The notes under the pieces were generated by a model that ran no database searches, was not told where the DNA came from, and saw only the letters and a program-made list of their open reading frames with translations. The position numbers and the translations under genes were made by a program. From contig CAMDFX010000017.1 of assembly GCA_945897805.1 (NCBI GenBank), positions 1-52,089 of the forward strand: a DNA stretch of 52,089 nt, given 5' to 3'. Below are positions 23,708-32,157 of the stretch, in pieces (position 1 is the first letter of the stretch; each line of letters begins with the position of its first letter). The stretch comes from Chryseobacterium gleum. GTDB taxonomy: Bacteria; Bacteroidota; Bacteroidia; Flavobacteriales_D; Crocinitomicaceae.

Positions 23708-24946
23708 ATGATAGAATTAACGCCGAGTATTGTTTCTTTGAGCAATGGAATCCGTTTGGTTTACATGCATGCTCCAGCGCAAGTTGCCCATTTGGGAGTG
23801 ACAATTTTAGCCGGTTCGCGCTATGAAGAAAGCAACGAAGAAGGTTTGGCGCATTTCCTTGAACATTGTATTTTCAAAGGAACGCAAAAACGACGCTCGC
23901 TGCACATTCTTTCGCGCTTGGATTCAGTTGGAGGAGAATTAAACGCTTACACAACGAAAGAAGAAATTTGCGTGTATGCTTCTTTCACCAAAGAACACTT
24001 GAATCGCGCTTCTGAATTGTTGGCAGACATTGTGTTGAATTCTAATTTTCCTGAAAAAGAAATTCAGAAAGAAAAGGAAATTGTGTTGGATGAAATCAAT
24101 TCGTATTTGGATTCGCCAAGCGATAAAATTTTCGATGATTTCGAAGCATTATTGTTCAAAAATCATCCACTTGGAACCAATATTTTAGGCACCAAGGAAT
24201 CCGTTTCTGGATTTCATAGAAGTGATTTATTGCACTACACAAATCGCTTTTTCTTCGCTGAAAACATTGTTATCTCCTTCGTTGGAAATATTCCCTTGGA
24301 CAGATTGGTCAAACGTTTGGAAGCAGATTATGGTCCATTGAAACATTCTGCAAAAATGGTTCAACCAAAACCGTTTGCAGGTTACGAACAGTTTAAAATC
24401 CGTTCCAAAGAAGCCAATTTTCAAGCGCATGCCGTAATTGGTGGAATTGCGCCAGGCTACAACGACGAAACCCGCCGCGGAATGACCTTACTAACCAACG
24501 TTTTAGGCGGTCCAGCGCTGAATTCACGATTGATTTTGTCGATTCGAGAAAAGTACGGTTATTCTTACAATATTGAAGCAAATTATTCGCCATACGCTGA
24601 CATTGGCTATTGGACAATTTACTTTGGAACTGACGAAAAGTACTTGGATAAAACCTTAAAGTTGGTTTATAAAGAATTGAAAATCATACGCGAACAAGCG
24701 TTATCAATTATTCAACTCAAAAAAGCCAAAGAGCAATTGAAAGGACATTTAGCGCTTTCATTGGATAGTAATTCTGGAATTATGCTCGGTTTAGGGAAAA
24801 GTTTGTTGCTTTTCAACCAGATAGATTCGATACAAGAGATTTACAGCGCGATTGACAAATTGACCACCAATGAATTACAGGAAATTGCAGCACAGTATTT
24901 TGATGAGCAAGTGATTTCTGAATTGATTTTTGAAATCAACGAATAA
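23708..24946 (+). CDS. M16 family zinc metallopeptidase (processing-peptidase type)
   Basis: The product has 412 residues, the single-unit M16B size. The inverted zinc motif HxxEH is at residues 49-53 (GLAHFLEHCIFKGT), and the third zinc ligand is E129 in the KEKEIVLDEINSYLDSP block, exactly 76 residues after H53. The second domain has GGPALNSRLILSIREKYGYSYNIEA, the R/Y pair characteristic of active M16 enzymes. No signal peptide is seen, so it is probably cytoplasmic or peripheral. It follows pdxH by 8 bp and converges with the adhesin gene (9 bp between stops). Confidence 0.95.
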   Translation: MIELTPSIVSLSNGIRLVYMHAPAQVAHLGVTILAGSRYEESNEEGLAHFLEHCIFKGTQKRRSLHILSRLDSVGGELNAYTTKEEICVYASFTKEHLNRASELLADIVLNSNFPEKEIQKEKEIVLDEINSYLDSPSDKIFDDFEALLFKNHPLGTNILGTKESVSGFHRSDLLHYTNRFFFAENIVISFVGNIPLDRLVKRLEADYGPLKHSAKMVQPKPFAGYEQFKIRSKEANFQAHAVIGGIAPGYNDETRRGMTLLTNVLGGPALNSRLILSIREKYGYSYNIEANYSPYADIGYWTIYFGTDEKYLDKTLKLVYKELKIIREQALSIIQLKKAKEQLKGHLALSLDSNSGIMLGLGKSLLLFNQIDSIQEIYSAIDKLTTNELQEIAAQYFDEQVISELIFEINE

Positions 24947-24955
24947 GCTTTCTAT

Positions 24956-27900
24956 TTACTTCAAGATGCTCACAGTTCCTTGTTTGCGGTAAGTTTTAGT
25001 TTCAAAAGTGGTCACTAAAATATCCCAAGTATAAGCGCCATCTTGCACCAGCGTTCCATCGTAAGTTCCATCCCAGCCAACTTCTATATCGTTTGATTCA
25101 AAGAGAATTTCACCCCAACGATTGTAAATTTTTAAATTGTAGGAAGTCACTGGCGCAGCAAAAATCGGTTTAAAAATATTGTTAAATTCATCGCCATCTG
25201 GCGTAAATACATTGGGAACATAAATAACTAAACTGTTGTCGAAATTGATAATTCGAAATGTCGAATCTATGCACCCATTGTCGTTATAGGCAATAAGCGA
25301 GACATAATATTGATCTGAAACATAGGTCGGATAAGTCACAATTCCTGGTTGGAAATAATTGTAAACCAATTCATCACCAAAACTCCAACTGTAGGAATCT
25401 GATCCAGTTGTTAGATTGGTGATTTCAACTTCTGGATTGGCAATTCCAATATAATTCGGACTTAATCCAATCTCAGCATCAGGCGTTTCCAGCACACAAA
25501 TAAAATCGCTGTAAGTTAGATTGTTGCTGCAGCCATCGCTGTTGGTAACTTGTAAATTAACATCATAGCAACCTTCGCCCGAAAAAATGTGTTGAATTTG
25601 GTTTCCAACACCATCTGTTCCATCCTCGAAAATCCAACTGCTTGTAAGTTGTTCTTGAGAATTGTTCGTCAAATTCACCACCAAAGGATCGCAACCTACC
25701 AAAAAATCGGCAAAAAAAGAAACTTGGATTTGTGAAGGCTGCGTTAAAACTGTATTCAAAGGATAAGTGCAATTGTTGTTGTCAGTTATTGTAACAGAAT
25801 AATTTCCAGCAGCAATATTTGCGTTATTGGCGACTGTCACTCCATTGTTCCAAAGATAGCTGAAAGGTGCAGTTCCGCCGGTAACAGAAGTGAAAATTGT
25901 TCCGTCGGCATAACCAAAACAGCTTGGTTCATCAATCGTCGAAGTGGCTTGTAAAAAGCCTGGTTGAAGCACTTCAAAGGTAAAAATTCGTTGACAATTA
26001 TTGGCATCTGTAATTGTTACAGAATAAATTCCGGCTGTTAAATTCAATATGTCTTCTGAAGTTTGACCTGAGCTCCACAAATAAGTATAAGGAGCAGTTC
26101 CTCCGATAGTTGAGAAATTAATCGTTCCGTCCGAATAAGCATAACAACTCACATATGAAACCATTGAATCAATTATGTTAATTTGCGTTGGTTCAATAAT
26201 TTCAATCGATTCTGAAAGCATGCAATTGTTTGCATCTGTTGCTTGAAATGAATAAATCCCAGCGGATAAATTGGCATAATTTATTCCAATTACCGCATTG
26301 TCCCAAAGCGAATTATAAGGAGCTGTTCCGCCAGAAATTGCAACAGTTGCTGAACCAGATAAACCTCCAAAACAAACATTGTCAATCGTTGTGAAATTAA
26401 ATAAAAGTGGCACCGATGGTTCTGAAACTAGATAACTATCGTTGTAAACACAATTGTTTTGATCGGTGACTGTCAAATCATAATTTCCTGCAACCAAAGA
26501 AGAAATTGATGTTGAAGTTGAGCCTGTACTCCAACTGTAAGTATATCCCGGAACTCCTCCAACAACAGCTACTTGAATTCCGCCGTTATTTCCGCCAAAA
26601 CAACTAACGCTCGAGATCGTTTCTGCAATCACAACTGGACTTGAAGGTTGCGTTATTTGAGATGAAATTGAAAAGTTACATCCGTTAAAATCTGTCACTG
26701 TTACAGAATAATTGCCCGCCGTCAAGTTGGAAATAGAAGGGCTGGTCTCTCCATTATTCCAGAGGTAAGAATAAGGTTGAACACCATTTAAAGGAATGAC
26801 TTGCATTGTTCCTGTATTTGAGCCACTGCACAGCACATTTGTTTGCGAAATCGTGGCTGAAACAAATGTATTTGGCTGCGTAATCACTACTGATAAAAAT
26901 TCCCCGCAACCATTCAAATCCAACACATTTACGCCATAATTCCCTGCAGAAAGATTGAAAATGTTCTGTGTAATTGCTCCGTTTGTCCAATCGAAAACAT
27001 AAGGTGGCAAACCTCCTGTGACCGACAAATCAATAGCGCCTGTCGCATCAGAAAAACAAATCACATCAATATGCGTTTCTGAAATTTCTGTTGTATTACT
27101 TGGATCGAGAATTTCAATATTGATACTTGACTGACAATTATTATTGTCCGTTACTTGTGCAATATAAATTCCAGCCAATAAATTCGCTTGATCTTCATTG
27201 CTAGATCCATTGTTCCAAGAATATAAATAGGGAATTGTTCCGCCAGAAACTTGTAAATTTATGGTTCCTTGTTGACCTCCGATACACAAGGCATCTGTGT
27301 GTGTTTCAATTATAGTCAACGCTTGTGTCGGTTGTTGAATATTGATATCAAGTTCTTCCTGACAACCCAATTGATCAGTAACAATAACTGTCTGCACACC
27401 AAATCCTACAGCTGTTAAATCTTCCGTTGTTTGTCCTGACGACCAACTGTAAGTATAAGGAGAAGTTCCTCCAAGCACTGAAACATCAATTGATCCAGTT
27501 AAATTTCCAAAACACAAAACATCTAAATGAGATTCAGTGATTTGAATTGGAGTTCCAGGTTGCGAAATAATGGTTGTTGCAGTTGCGGGACAATTATTCG
27601 CATCCAGCATTGATAGAGAATAAGCACCAATTGGCAATCCTGTGAGATTTTGTGCTGTGGCACCGTTATTCCACGTGTAAGAATATGGTGCAACGCCTCC
27701 TGTAGGAGATGTTGTAACAGTTCCGTTGGATTCACCAAAACACAAAACATCAGTTTCTAAAAGTTGAACTTCTAGCAAAGGTGGTTTTGTAAGCGTTGTT
27801 GACAAATTCAAAGTACATCCTAAATTATCGGTGACCAAAACTGAATAAGTCCCACTTTGAAGTCCCGAAATCAATGTAGTTGTCATGCCGTTATTCCACA

Positions 27901-30073
27901 AATAAGTATAACCTGGAGAACCACCTGAAACAGAAACCAAAGTTGAACCATCAGCAACATTTTCAAAACAACTTATATTGTATCCATTGTAATTGGATTG
28001 ATTTTGAATTGAACCTGACAATTGGGTGTTTTGAGTAACATTGAAAGTCTGACTAACCGAGCAAGAAAGTGAATTTGTAACAATCACGGTATAACTTCCG
28101 GCGGTTAATCCAGTTGGGTTTGCCGTCATGTTTCCATTTGACCAAGCATAAGTAAATGGACCATTTCCAGCAGCTGTAATTGAAATTGCTCCTGTATTTC
28201 CATTGTAGCAATTGACATTGGTAATTGAGTTTAGTTGTATTGTTGGCGGAATATTTACTACGACAGACGCAAAAGTATCAATGATACAATCTAATCCATC
28301 AAAAGTAACAGCAACGTTATATGTTCCCTGACTGGCGAGCACCGCATTGAAAATGGAAGGATTGTAAATCGATGAAGAAAACCCATTCGGCCCTGTCCAA
28401 GCATAATTGGCAGTTGTCGATTCCGGAAATGAAAATTGAATCGTTTCACCCACACAAATTGGGCTATTATAGGTTACTGCTAGTATTGGACAACCTGTAA
28501 TATTTACAGAAAGAATATCAGAGGCAGTAACGGGGCAGCCCAAGGCATCATATAAATCTGACAAACCATTGTTATTGTAGCTATTTCCTGAAATATTTCC
28601 AGTTCCAAAAATATATGCCCTATTTTCAAGTGTTTGGTCGCATTGAAACATCAAACAATCATCAATTACAGTGACGCGAAACTTTAGTACTGTGCTATCA
28701 GCACCAGTTGGTGAATTGGCAACAGCACCTCCTGAAACGCCATTTGCTCCATTTCCAATTCTAGCCTTGACAACGCGATTCACAGGGTCATATTCCGCTT
28801 GATCATCCAAAAAAACATCGGTCTTGGAACCGAGATTTGGTCCGTAGGTGATGCTCAAAGAATTCGGTACATAAATCGTTCTTGGATCAAGCGTATCAGT
28901 GATGAAAGTGCCAAGCGAAATGTCAGAACCGATGTTTTTTCCAACGACCGTATATTCCAATTGGTCTCCAGGATTTACTTGACCTCCGTTTAAATCGGAA
29001 ATGTAAACAGTGGCGCGCAAGTCAGGCTCAAAAACATCGATAACGGATGTTACAACTGACGTTAAAATGGTTTCTCCCCCAGTAGTGATTTGAATATTGG
29101 CAGAACTTGTATTGTTTCCAATGTAATTCAAAGTAGTATTATTTGGCACAAAAATGCTGGCATCGTGTCCCAAAGTATTGTTCAAAATAGGATTTCTAAA
29201 AGGAGTTAAAACTCCATCGTAGGCAATTGAACTATTGAAAACATCATTGAGATTGTGCGCTGCATCAGAGACATTTACGTAATTTCCTGCGCCATTGAAT
29301 AATAATTGATCTCCGGTTTGACCACGATCCCCATCGTGAGAAACAACGCCCAATTCAAAAGCAACAGGGCCCACAAGTGGCGTCACAAAACCTGTGATTG
29401 GAATTGTTACTGTATTTCCTGTACTTACATTTGCCAAACCATCGAAAACGGTCAAATTTCGCATCGATTGATACACATCACCGTAAACTACCACGATTGT
29501 CCAACCACCATAAACTGCTGAAATACCTGTTCGTGTAACTAAATCTGCTACCGTATATCTGGCTTTCGGCCCATTGTTTTGAACTATCGATGTTATATTT
29601 TTAAAACAGTGGTAAGTTTGATGACCGGTCGAATTGTCTAATAATTCATCTGCAGTCATTGATTGATAAGCGCCATTGTTGACTTTCAATTTGATTTGAT
29701 TTCGAGAGGTGTAATTGGTTGTCGCCCCGGGAGTTCCGTTAGTACTTAATCTGGCTGTCCAATACAAACCTGCCCATAAAATCTCACTGCAATCTGAAAG
29801 ATTTAAACTGTCACTTGACGACATGAAAGTGCTTGGATTGTTGTCAATATCTACATAAGACATTGTATATTCATTGTTTGTGCTGACCCCAGAAGGTGGT
29901 ACTTCCGCTATTGCAACATTACAATTTGTGCAACTTACAGAAACATTTGCAAGCATTGTAATACCTCCTTTTTGCTGATTTTGATAACGGATACTAAAAG
30001 GATCAATTACTTGAGAGAAAGCTTCCAAAAAAAAGAGCAACGTAAGGAGAGAAAGAAGAATGCTTTTTTTCAA
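24956..30073 (-). CDS. SprB-repeat adhesin with CHU_C (T9SS type B) C-terminus
   Basis: The product has 1705 residues. Signal peptide of about 20 residues (LLFFLEAFSQ). Residues about 25-340 form an adhesin-type beta domain (CSEILWAGLYWTA, VYGGWTIVVVYGD, ELGVVSHDGDRGQTGDQL). Residues about 345-500 resemble DUF11 (VNPGDQLEYTVVGKNIGSD). From about 610 to 1445 there are eleven SprB repeats of about 75 residues, each with a C[FY]G start, a PY.Y.W.. core, a NL.AG.Y.V.VTD..NC strand and an .I.QP end. PKD-like units follow, then the gliding-motility-associated C-terminal domain (VYVPNVFTPDGDEFNNIFKP, LKIYNRWGEILFES, GTYDGTLVQDGAYTWDI), which directs T9SS export. It should be a cell-surface adhesin. 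SprB itself is the mobile gliding adhesin of Flavobacterium, but SprB repeats alone do not prove motility. Confidence 0.95.
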   Translation of the reverse strand: MKKSILLSLLTLLFFLEAFSQVIDPFSIRYQNQQKGGITMLANVSVSCTNCNVAIAEVPPSGVSTNNEYTMSYVDIDNNPSTFMSSSDSLNLSDCSEILWAGLYWTARLSTNGTPGATTNYTSRNQIKLKVNNGAYQSMTADELLDNSTGHQTYHCFKNITSIVQNNGPKARYTVADLVTRTGISAVYGGWTIVVVYGDVYQSMRNLTVFDGLANVSTGNTVTIPITGFVTPLVGPVAFELGVVSHDGDRGQTGDQLLFNGAGNYVNVSDAAHNLNDVFNSSIAYDGVLTPFRNPILNNTLGHDASIFVPNNTTLNYIGNNTSSANIQITTGGETILTSVVTSVIDVFEPDLRATVYISDLNGGQVNPGDQLEYTVVGKNIGSDISLGTFITDTLDPRTIYVPNSLSITYGPNLGSKTDVFLDDQAEYDPVNRVVKARIGNGANGVSGGAVANSPTGADSTVLKFRVTVIDDCLMFQCDQTLENRAYIFGTGNISGNSYNNNGLSDLYDALGCPVTASDILSVNITGCPILAVTYNSPICVGETIQFSFPESTTANYAWTGPNGFSSSIYNPSIFNAVLASQGTYNVAVTFDGLDCIIDTFASVVVNIPPTIQLNSITNVNCYNGNTGAISITAAGNGPFTYAWSNGNMTANPTGLTAGSYTVIVTNSLSCSVSQTFNVTQNTQLSGSIQNQSNYNGYNISCFENVADGSTLVSVSGGSPGYTYLWNNGMTTTLISGLQSGTYSVLVTDNLGCTLNLSTTLTKPPLLEVQLLETDVLCFGESNGTVTTSPTGGVAPYSYTWNNGATAQNLTGLPIGAYSLSMLDANNCPATATTIISQPGTPIQITESHLDVLCFGNLTGSIDVSVLGGTSPYTYSWSSGQTTEDLTAVGFGVQTVIVTDQLGCQEELDINIQQPTQALTIIETHTDALCIGGQQGTINLQVSGGTIPYLYSWNNGSSNEDQANLLAGIYIAQVTDNNNCQSSINIEILDPSNTTEISETHIDVICFSDATGAIDLSVTGGLPPYVFDWTNGAITQNIFNLSAGNYGVNVLDLNGCGEFLSVVITQPNTFVSATISQTNVLCSGSNTGTMQVIPLNGVQPYSYLWNNGETSPSISNLTAGNYSVTVTDFNGCNFSISSQITQPSSPVVIAETISSVSCFGGNNGGIQVAVVGGVPGYTYSWSTGSTSTSISSLVAGNYDLTVTDQNNCVYNDSYLVSEPSVPLLFNFTTIDNVCFGGLSGSATVAISGGTAPYNSLWDNAVIGINYANLSAGIYSFQATDANNCMLSESIEIIEPTQINIIDSMVSYVSCYAYSDGTINFSTIGGTAPYTYLWSSGQTSEDILNLTAGIYSVTITDANNCQRIFTFEVLQPGFLQATSTIDEPSCFGYADGTIFTSVTGGTAPFSYLWNNGVTVANNANIAAGNYSVTITDNNNCTYPLNTVLTQPSQIQVSFFADFLVGCDPLVVNLTNNSQEQLTSSWIFEDGTDGVGNQIQHIFSGEGCYDVNLQVTNSDGCSNNLTYSDFICVLETPDAEIGLSPNYIGIANPEVEITNLTTGSDSYSWSFGDELVYNYFQPGIVTYPTYVSDQYYVSLIAYNDNGCIDSTFRIINFDNSLVIYVPNVFTPDGDEFNNIFKPIFAAPVTSYNLKIYNRWGEILFESNDIEVGWDGTYDGTLVQDGAYTWDILVTTFETKTYRKQGTVSILK

Positions 30074-30103
30074 ATGAAAAGACTTTAATTTTCTAGTTAA
30101 ATA

Positions 30104-30113
30104 TAGACGTCTA
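30104..30113. repeat. 10-bp palindrome upstream of the adhesin gene
   Basis: TAGACGTCTA, a perfect palindrome, lies 31 bp before the adhesin start. It overlaps the area expected for the promoter (minus strand continues CTATATTTAAC) and may be an operator, but a 10-mer palindrome can occur by chance. Confidence 0.3.
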
Positions 30114-30238
30114 ATTTACAAATAAGTTGGTTTATTTGGAAGTATCGTTCACTATTTATCCAAGCATTGATTCAAATGTCTTTGAAACATAACCAAATAT
30201 AATTTTAATCAGTTCAAAATAATTTGCTTCAATCCAAG

Positions 30239-30721
30239 TTAAAAACCAGTTTCCTTTAAAGCACGCATCACAAATGAACTTTGAACGGTGGCGATATGAG
30301 GAATCGATGCCAATTTGCCTTTCAAAAATTGTGCATAAACATCCATATCTTCAATTTCGATGATTAACAGATAATCAAAATTACCAGCAATATGGTAACA
30401 ATTTGTCACTTCCTTTAATTCAATAACTTGTGATTCAAAAGATTCCAACAACTCTGCTGCGTGTGATTTAAGTTGAACGTTGCATAAAACTGTCAGATTT
30501 TTACCTAACTTCTTTTTATCCAAAACTGCTTTGTAACTTTTGATAAAACCACGCTTTTCCAAACGACGAATGCGCTCGTATGTTGGTGTTATTGTTAAAC
30601 CAACTTGAGCGGCAATTTCCTTTGAACCCAATTTTGCATTTTCCACCAACATTGCCAAAATCTGTTCATCAATTTGGTCTAATTGATATTCTGGCGAATA
30701 AATTTCTTTTTCCATCATCAA
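30239..30721 (-). CDS. Lrp/AsnC family transcriptional regulator
   Basis: The product has 160 residues, a normal size for this family. Residues about 12-70 form the helix-turn-helix domain: LDQIDEQILAMLVENAKLGSKEIAAQVGLTITPTYERIRRLEKRGFIKSYKAVLD. Residues about 75-155 form the RAM ligand-binding domain: VTNCYHIAGNFDYLLIIEIEDMDVYAQFL and SIPHIATVQSSFVMRALKETGF. Such proteins bind DNA as dimers or octamers and usually sense amino acids. It is divergent from the gene of a Cys/Met-metabolism PLP enzyme, 116 bp away, which is the likely target. The start is one of three consecutive or nearby Met codons. Confidence 0.95.
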   Translation of the reverse strand: MMMEKEIYSPEYQLDQIDEQILAMLVENAKLGSKEIAAQVGLTITPTYERIRRLEKRGFIKSYKAVLDKKKLGKNLTVLCNVQLKSHAAELLESFESQVIELKEVTNCYHIAGNFDYLLIIEIEDMDVYAQFLKGKLASIPHIATVQSSFVMRALKETGF

Positions 30722-30837
30722 AAATTGAATTTCAAAGATAAATAATCTTTTTTAATTCAAATATAAAGTTCTATTTTCTTTTATTAAATGTTGAATAGAT
30801 TTATTTTCTACATTGTTTCATATTTAAAGACAATGCT
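30722..30837. promoter_or_regulatory. Divergent control region of the AsnC regulator and PLP enzyme
   Basis: 116 bp, about four-fifths A+T, between two divergent starts. It must contain both promoters and probably the regulator's binding sites. I see no clear TAnnTTTG box on the plus strand and no long palindrome, so no operator position is given. Confidence 0.5.
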
Positions 30838-32094
30838 ATGGATTATAAAAATATGCGCCCCGAAAGTTTAATGATGAGTTATGGCTACAAACCTGCTTTG
30901 TCTGAAGGAGCTTTGAAATGTCCGATTTTTCAAACTTCGACATTTGTTTTTCAAACTGCCCAGGAAGGAAAAAATTTCTTTGAAGTTGCTTACGGTTTGA
31001 GAGAGCAAGGAGAAAACGAAGAAATGGGATTGATTTACAGCCGTTTGAACAATCCTGATTTAGAAATATTAGAAAATCGCCTTTGTTTGTGGGACAAAGC
31101 GGAAGATTGTGCTGTTTTCGAAAGCGGAATGTCTGCCATTTCAACTGCGATGATGGAATTCATGTCACCTGGTGATTTGTTGTTGTATTCTCGACCTGTT
31201 TACGGTGGAACAGATCATTTCATCAATCACTTTTTGAAAAAAATGCAGATTCAATCCATCGGATTTTTAGCAACAGAATCGAAAGAGGAAATCATCGCAA
31301 AAATTGAAGCGAGTGGTTTGGGACATCGACTGGCAATGATTCACATCGAAACGCCTGCAAATCCAACCAATGCGCTAATTGATATTGAAATGTGCGCCGA
31401 AATCAAACAATATTTTGCACAGCCAGATCGCGAAATTATTTTATCCGTTGACAACACTTACATGGGACCAATTTGGCAACATCCATTGAAACACGGCGCT
31501 GATTTGGTTTTATATTCTGCAACCAAATATATTGGTGGACATTCTGACGTTATCGCGGGCGCTTGCTTGGGTTCAAAAGCCTTGATGAGCAGAATAAAAG
31601 GATTGAGAACTTTCCTTGGAAACATGGCTGGACCTTGGACAGGTTGGTTATTGATGCGTAGCTTAGAAACATTGAAAGTCCGCATGGATCAACAAGCGAC
31701 AAATGCTGTGGAAGTTGCCAACTATTTGCGCCATCATCCGAAAGTGGAAAAAGTTTATTTCTTGGGATTCATTGACGATGTAGGAACAGATGTGGAGAAA
31801 GCGATTTACCACAAACAATATTTATCAGCAGGTGCGATGATTGCTTTTGATGTAAAAGGTGGCGAAAAAGAAGCATTTGCATTTTTAGACAACTTGAAAT
31901 TAATCAAATTGGCAGTCAGTTTGGGTGGAACAGAAAGTTTGGCTGAGCATCCACAAACGATGACTCACGCTGATGTTCCAATTGCTGACAAACAAGCGAT
32001 GCACATTACAGAAAAATTGGTGCGCGTTTCCGTTGGAGTTGAATTTCACGGCGATATTATTGCGGATATTGCGCAAGCGCTAGAGCAAATATAG
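30838..32094 (+). CDS. Cys/Met metabolism PLP-dependent enzyme (cystathionine gamma-synthase family)
   Basis: The product has 418 residues. The PLP Schiff-base lysine is K230 in LYSATKYIGGHSDVIAGA; D205 (SVDNTYMGP) should bind the pyridine nitrogen. YSRLNNP (67-73) and ETPANPT (171-177) are further family motifs, and SLGGTESLAEHPQTMTHADVP is the C-terminal substrate-binding block. Family members are cystathionine gamma-synthase, gamma-lyase, methionine gamma-lyase and sulfhydrylases. The VYGGT segment (121-125) has Gly where classical methionine gamma-lyase has Cys, which argues against that activity, but the exact reaction cannot be fixed from sequence. It is cytoplasmic. Expression is probably controlled by the divergent AsnC regulator. 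Confidence 0.93.
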   Translation: MDYKNMRPESLMMSYGYKPALSEGALKCPIFQTSTFVFQTAQEGKNFFEVAYGLREQGENEEMGLIYSRLNNPDLEILENRLCLWDKAEDCAVFESGMSAISTAMMEFMSPGDLLLYSRPVYGGTDHFINHFLKKMQIQSIGFLATESKEEIIAKIEASGLGHRLAMIHIETPANPTNALIDIEMCAEIKQYFAQPDREIILSVDNTYMGPIWQHPLKHGADLVLYSATKYIGGHSDVIAGACLGSKALMSRIKGLRTFLGNMAGPWTGWLLMRSLETLKVRMDQQATNAVEVANYLRHHPKVEKVYFLGFIDDVGTDVEKAIYHKQYLSAGAMIAFDVKGGEKEAFAFLDNLKLIKLAVSLGGTESLAEHPQTMTHADVPIADKQAMHITEKLVRVSVGVEFHGDIIADIAQALEQI

Positions 32095-32110
32095 GTTCTC
32101 AGCCAAGAAA

Positions 32111-32142
32111 AAAAACTGTGTAAATCAGTTTACACAGTTTTT
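32111..32142. terminator. Bidirectional terminator between convergent genes
   Basis: A perfect 14-bp stem (arms 32111-32124 and 32129-32142, loop TCAG) with an A-run on the left and a T-run on the right works for both strands. It lies 16 bp after the PLP enzyme stop and 15 bp after the giant gene's stop as read on the minus strand. Confidence 0.95.
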
Positions 32143-32157
32143 TTTATTAATTTAAAA

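Noticed and set aside
25739-28243. Regularly spaced repeats of about 225 bp, considered as a CRISPR or satellite array
   Set aside because: The period matches 75-residue SprB protein repeats in one long frame; DNA identity between units is low.
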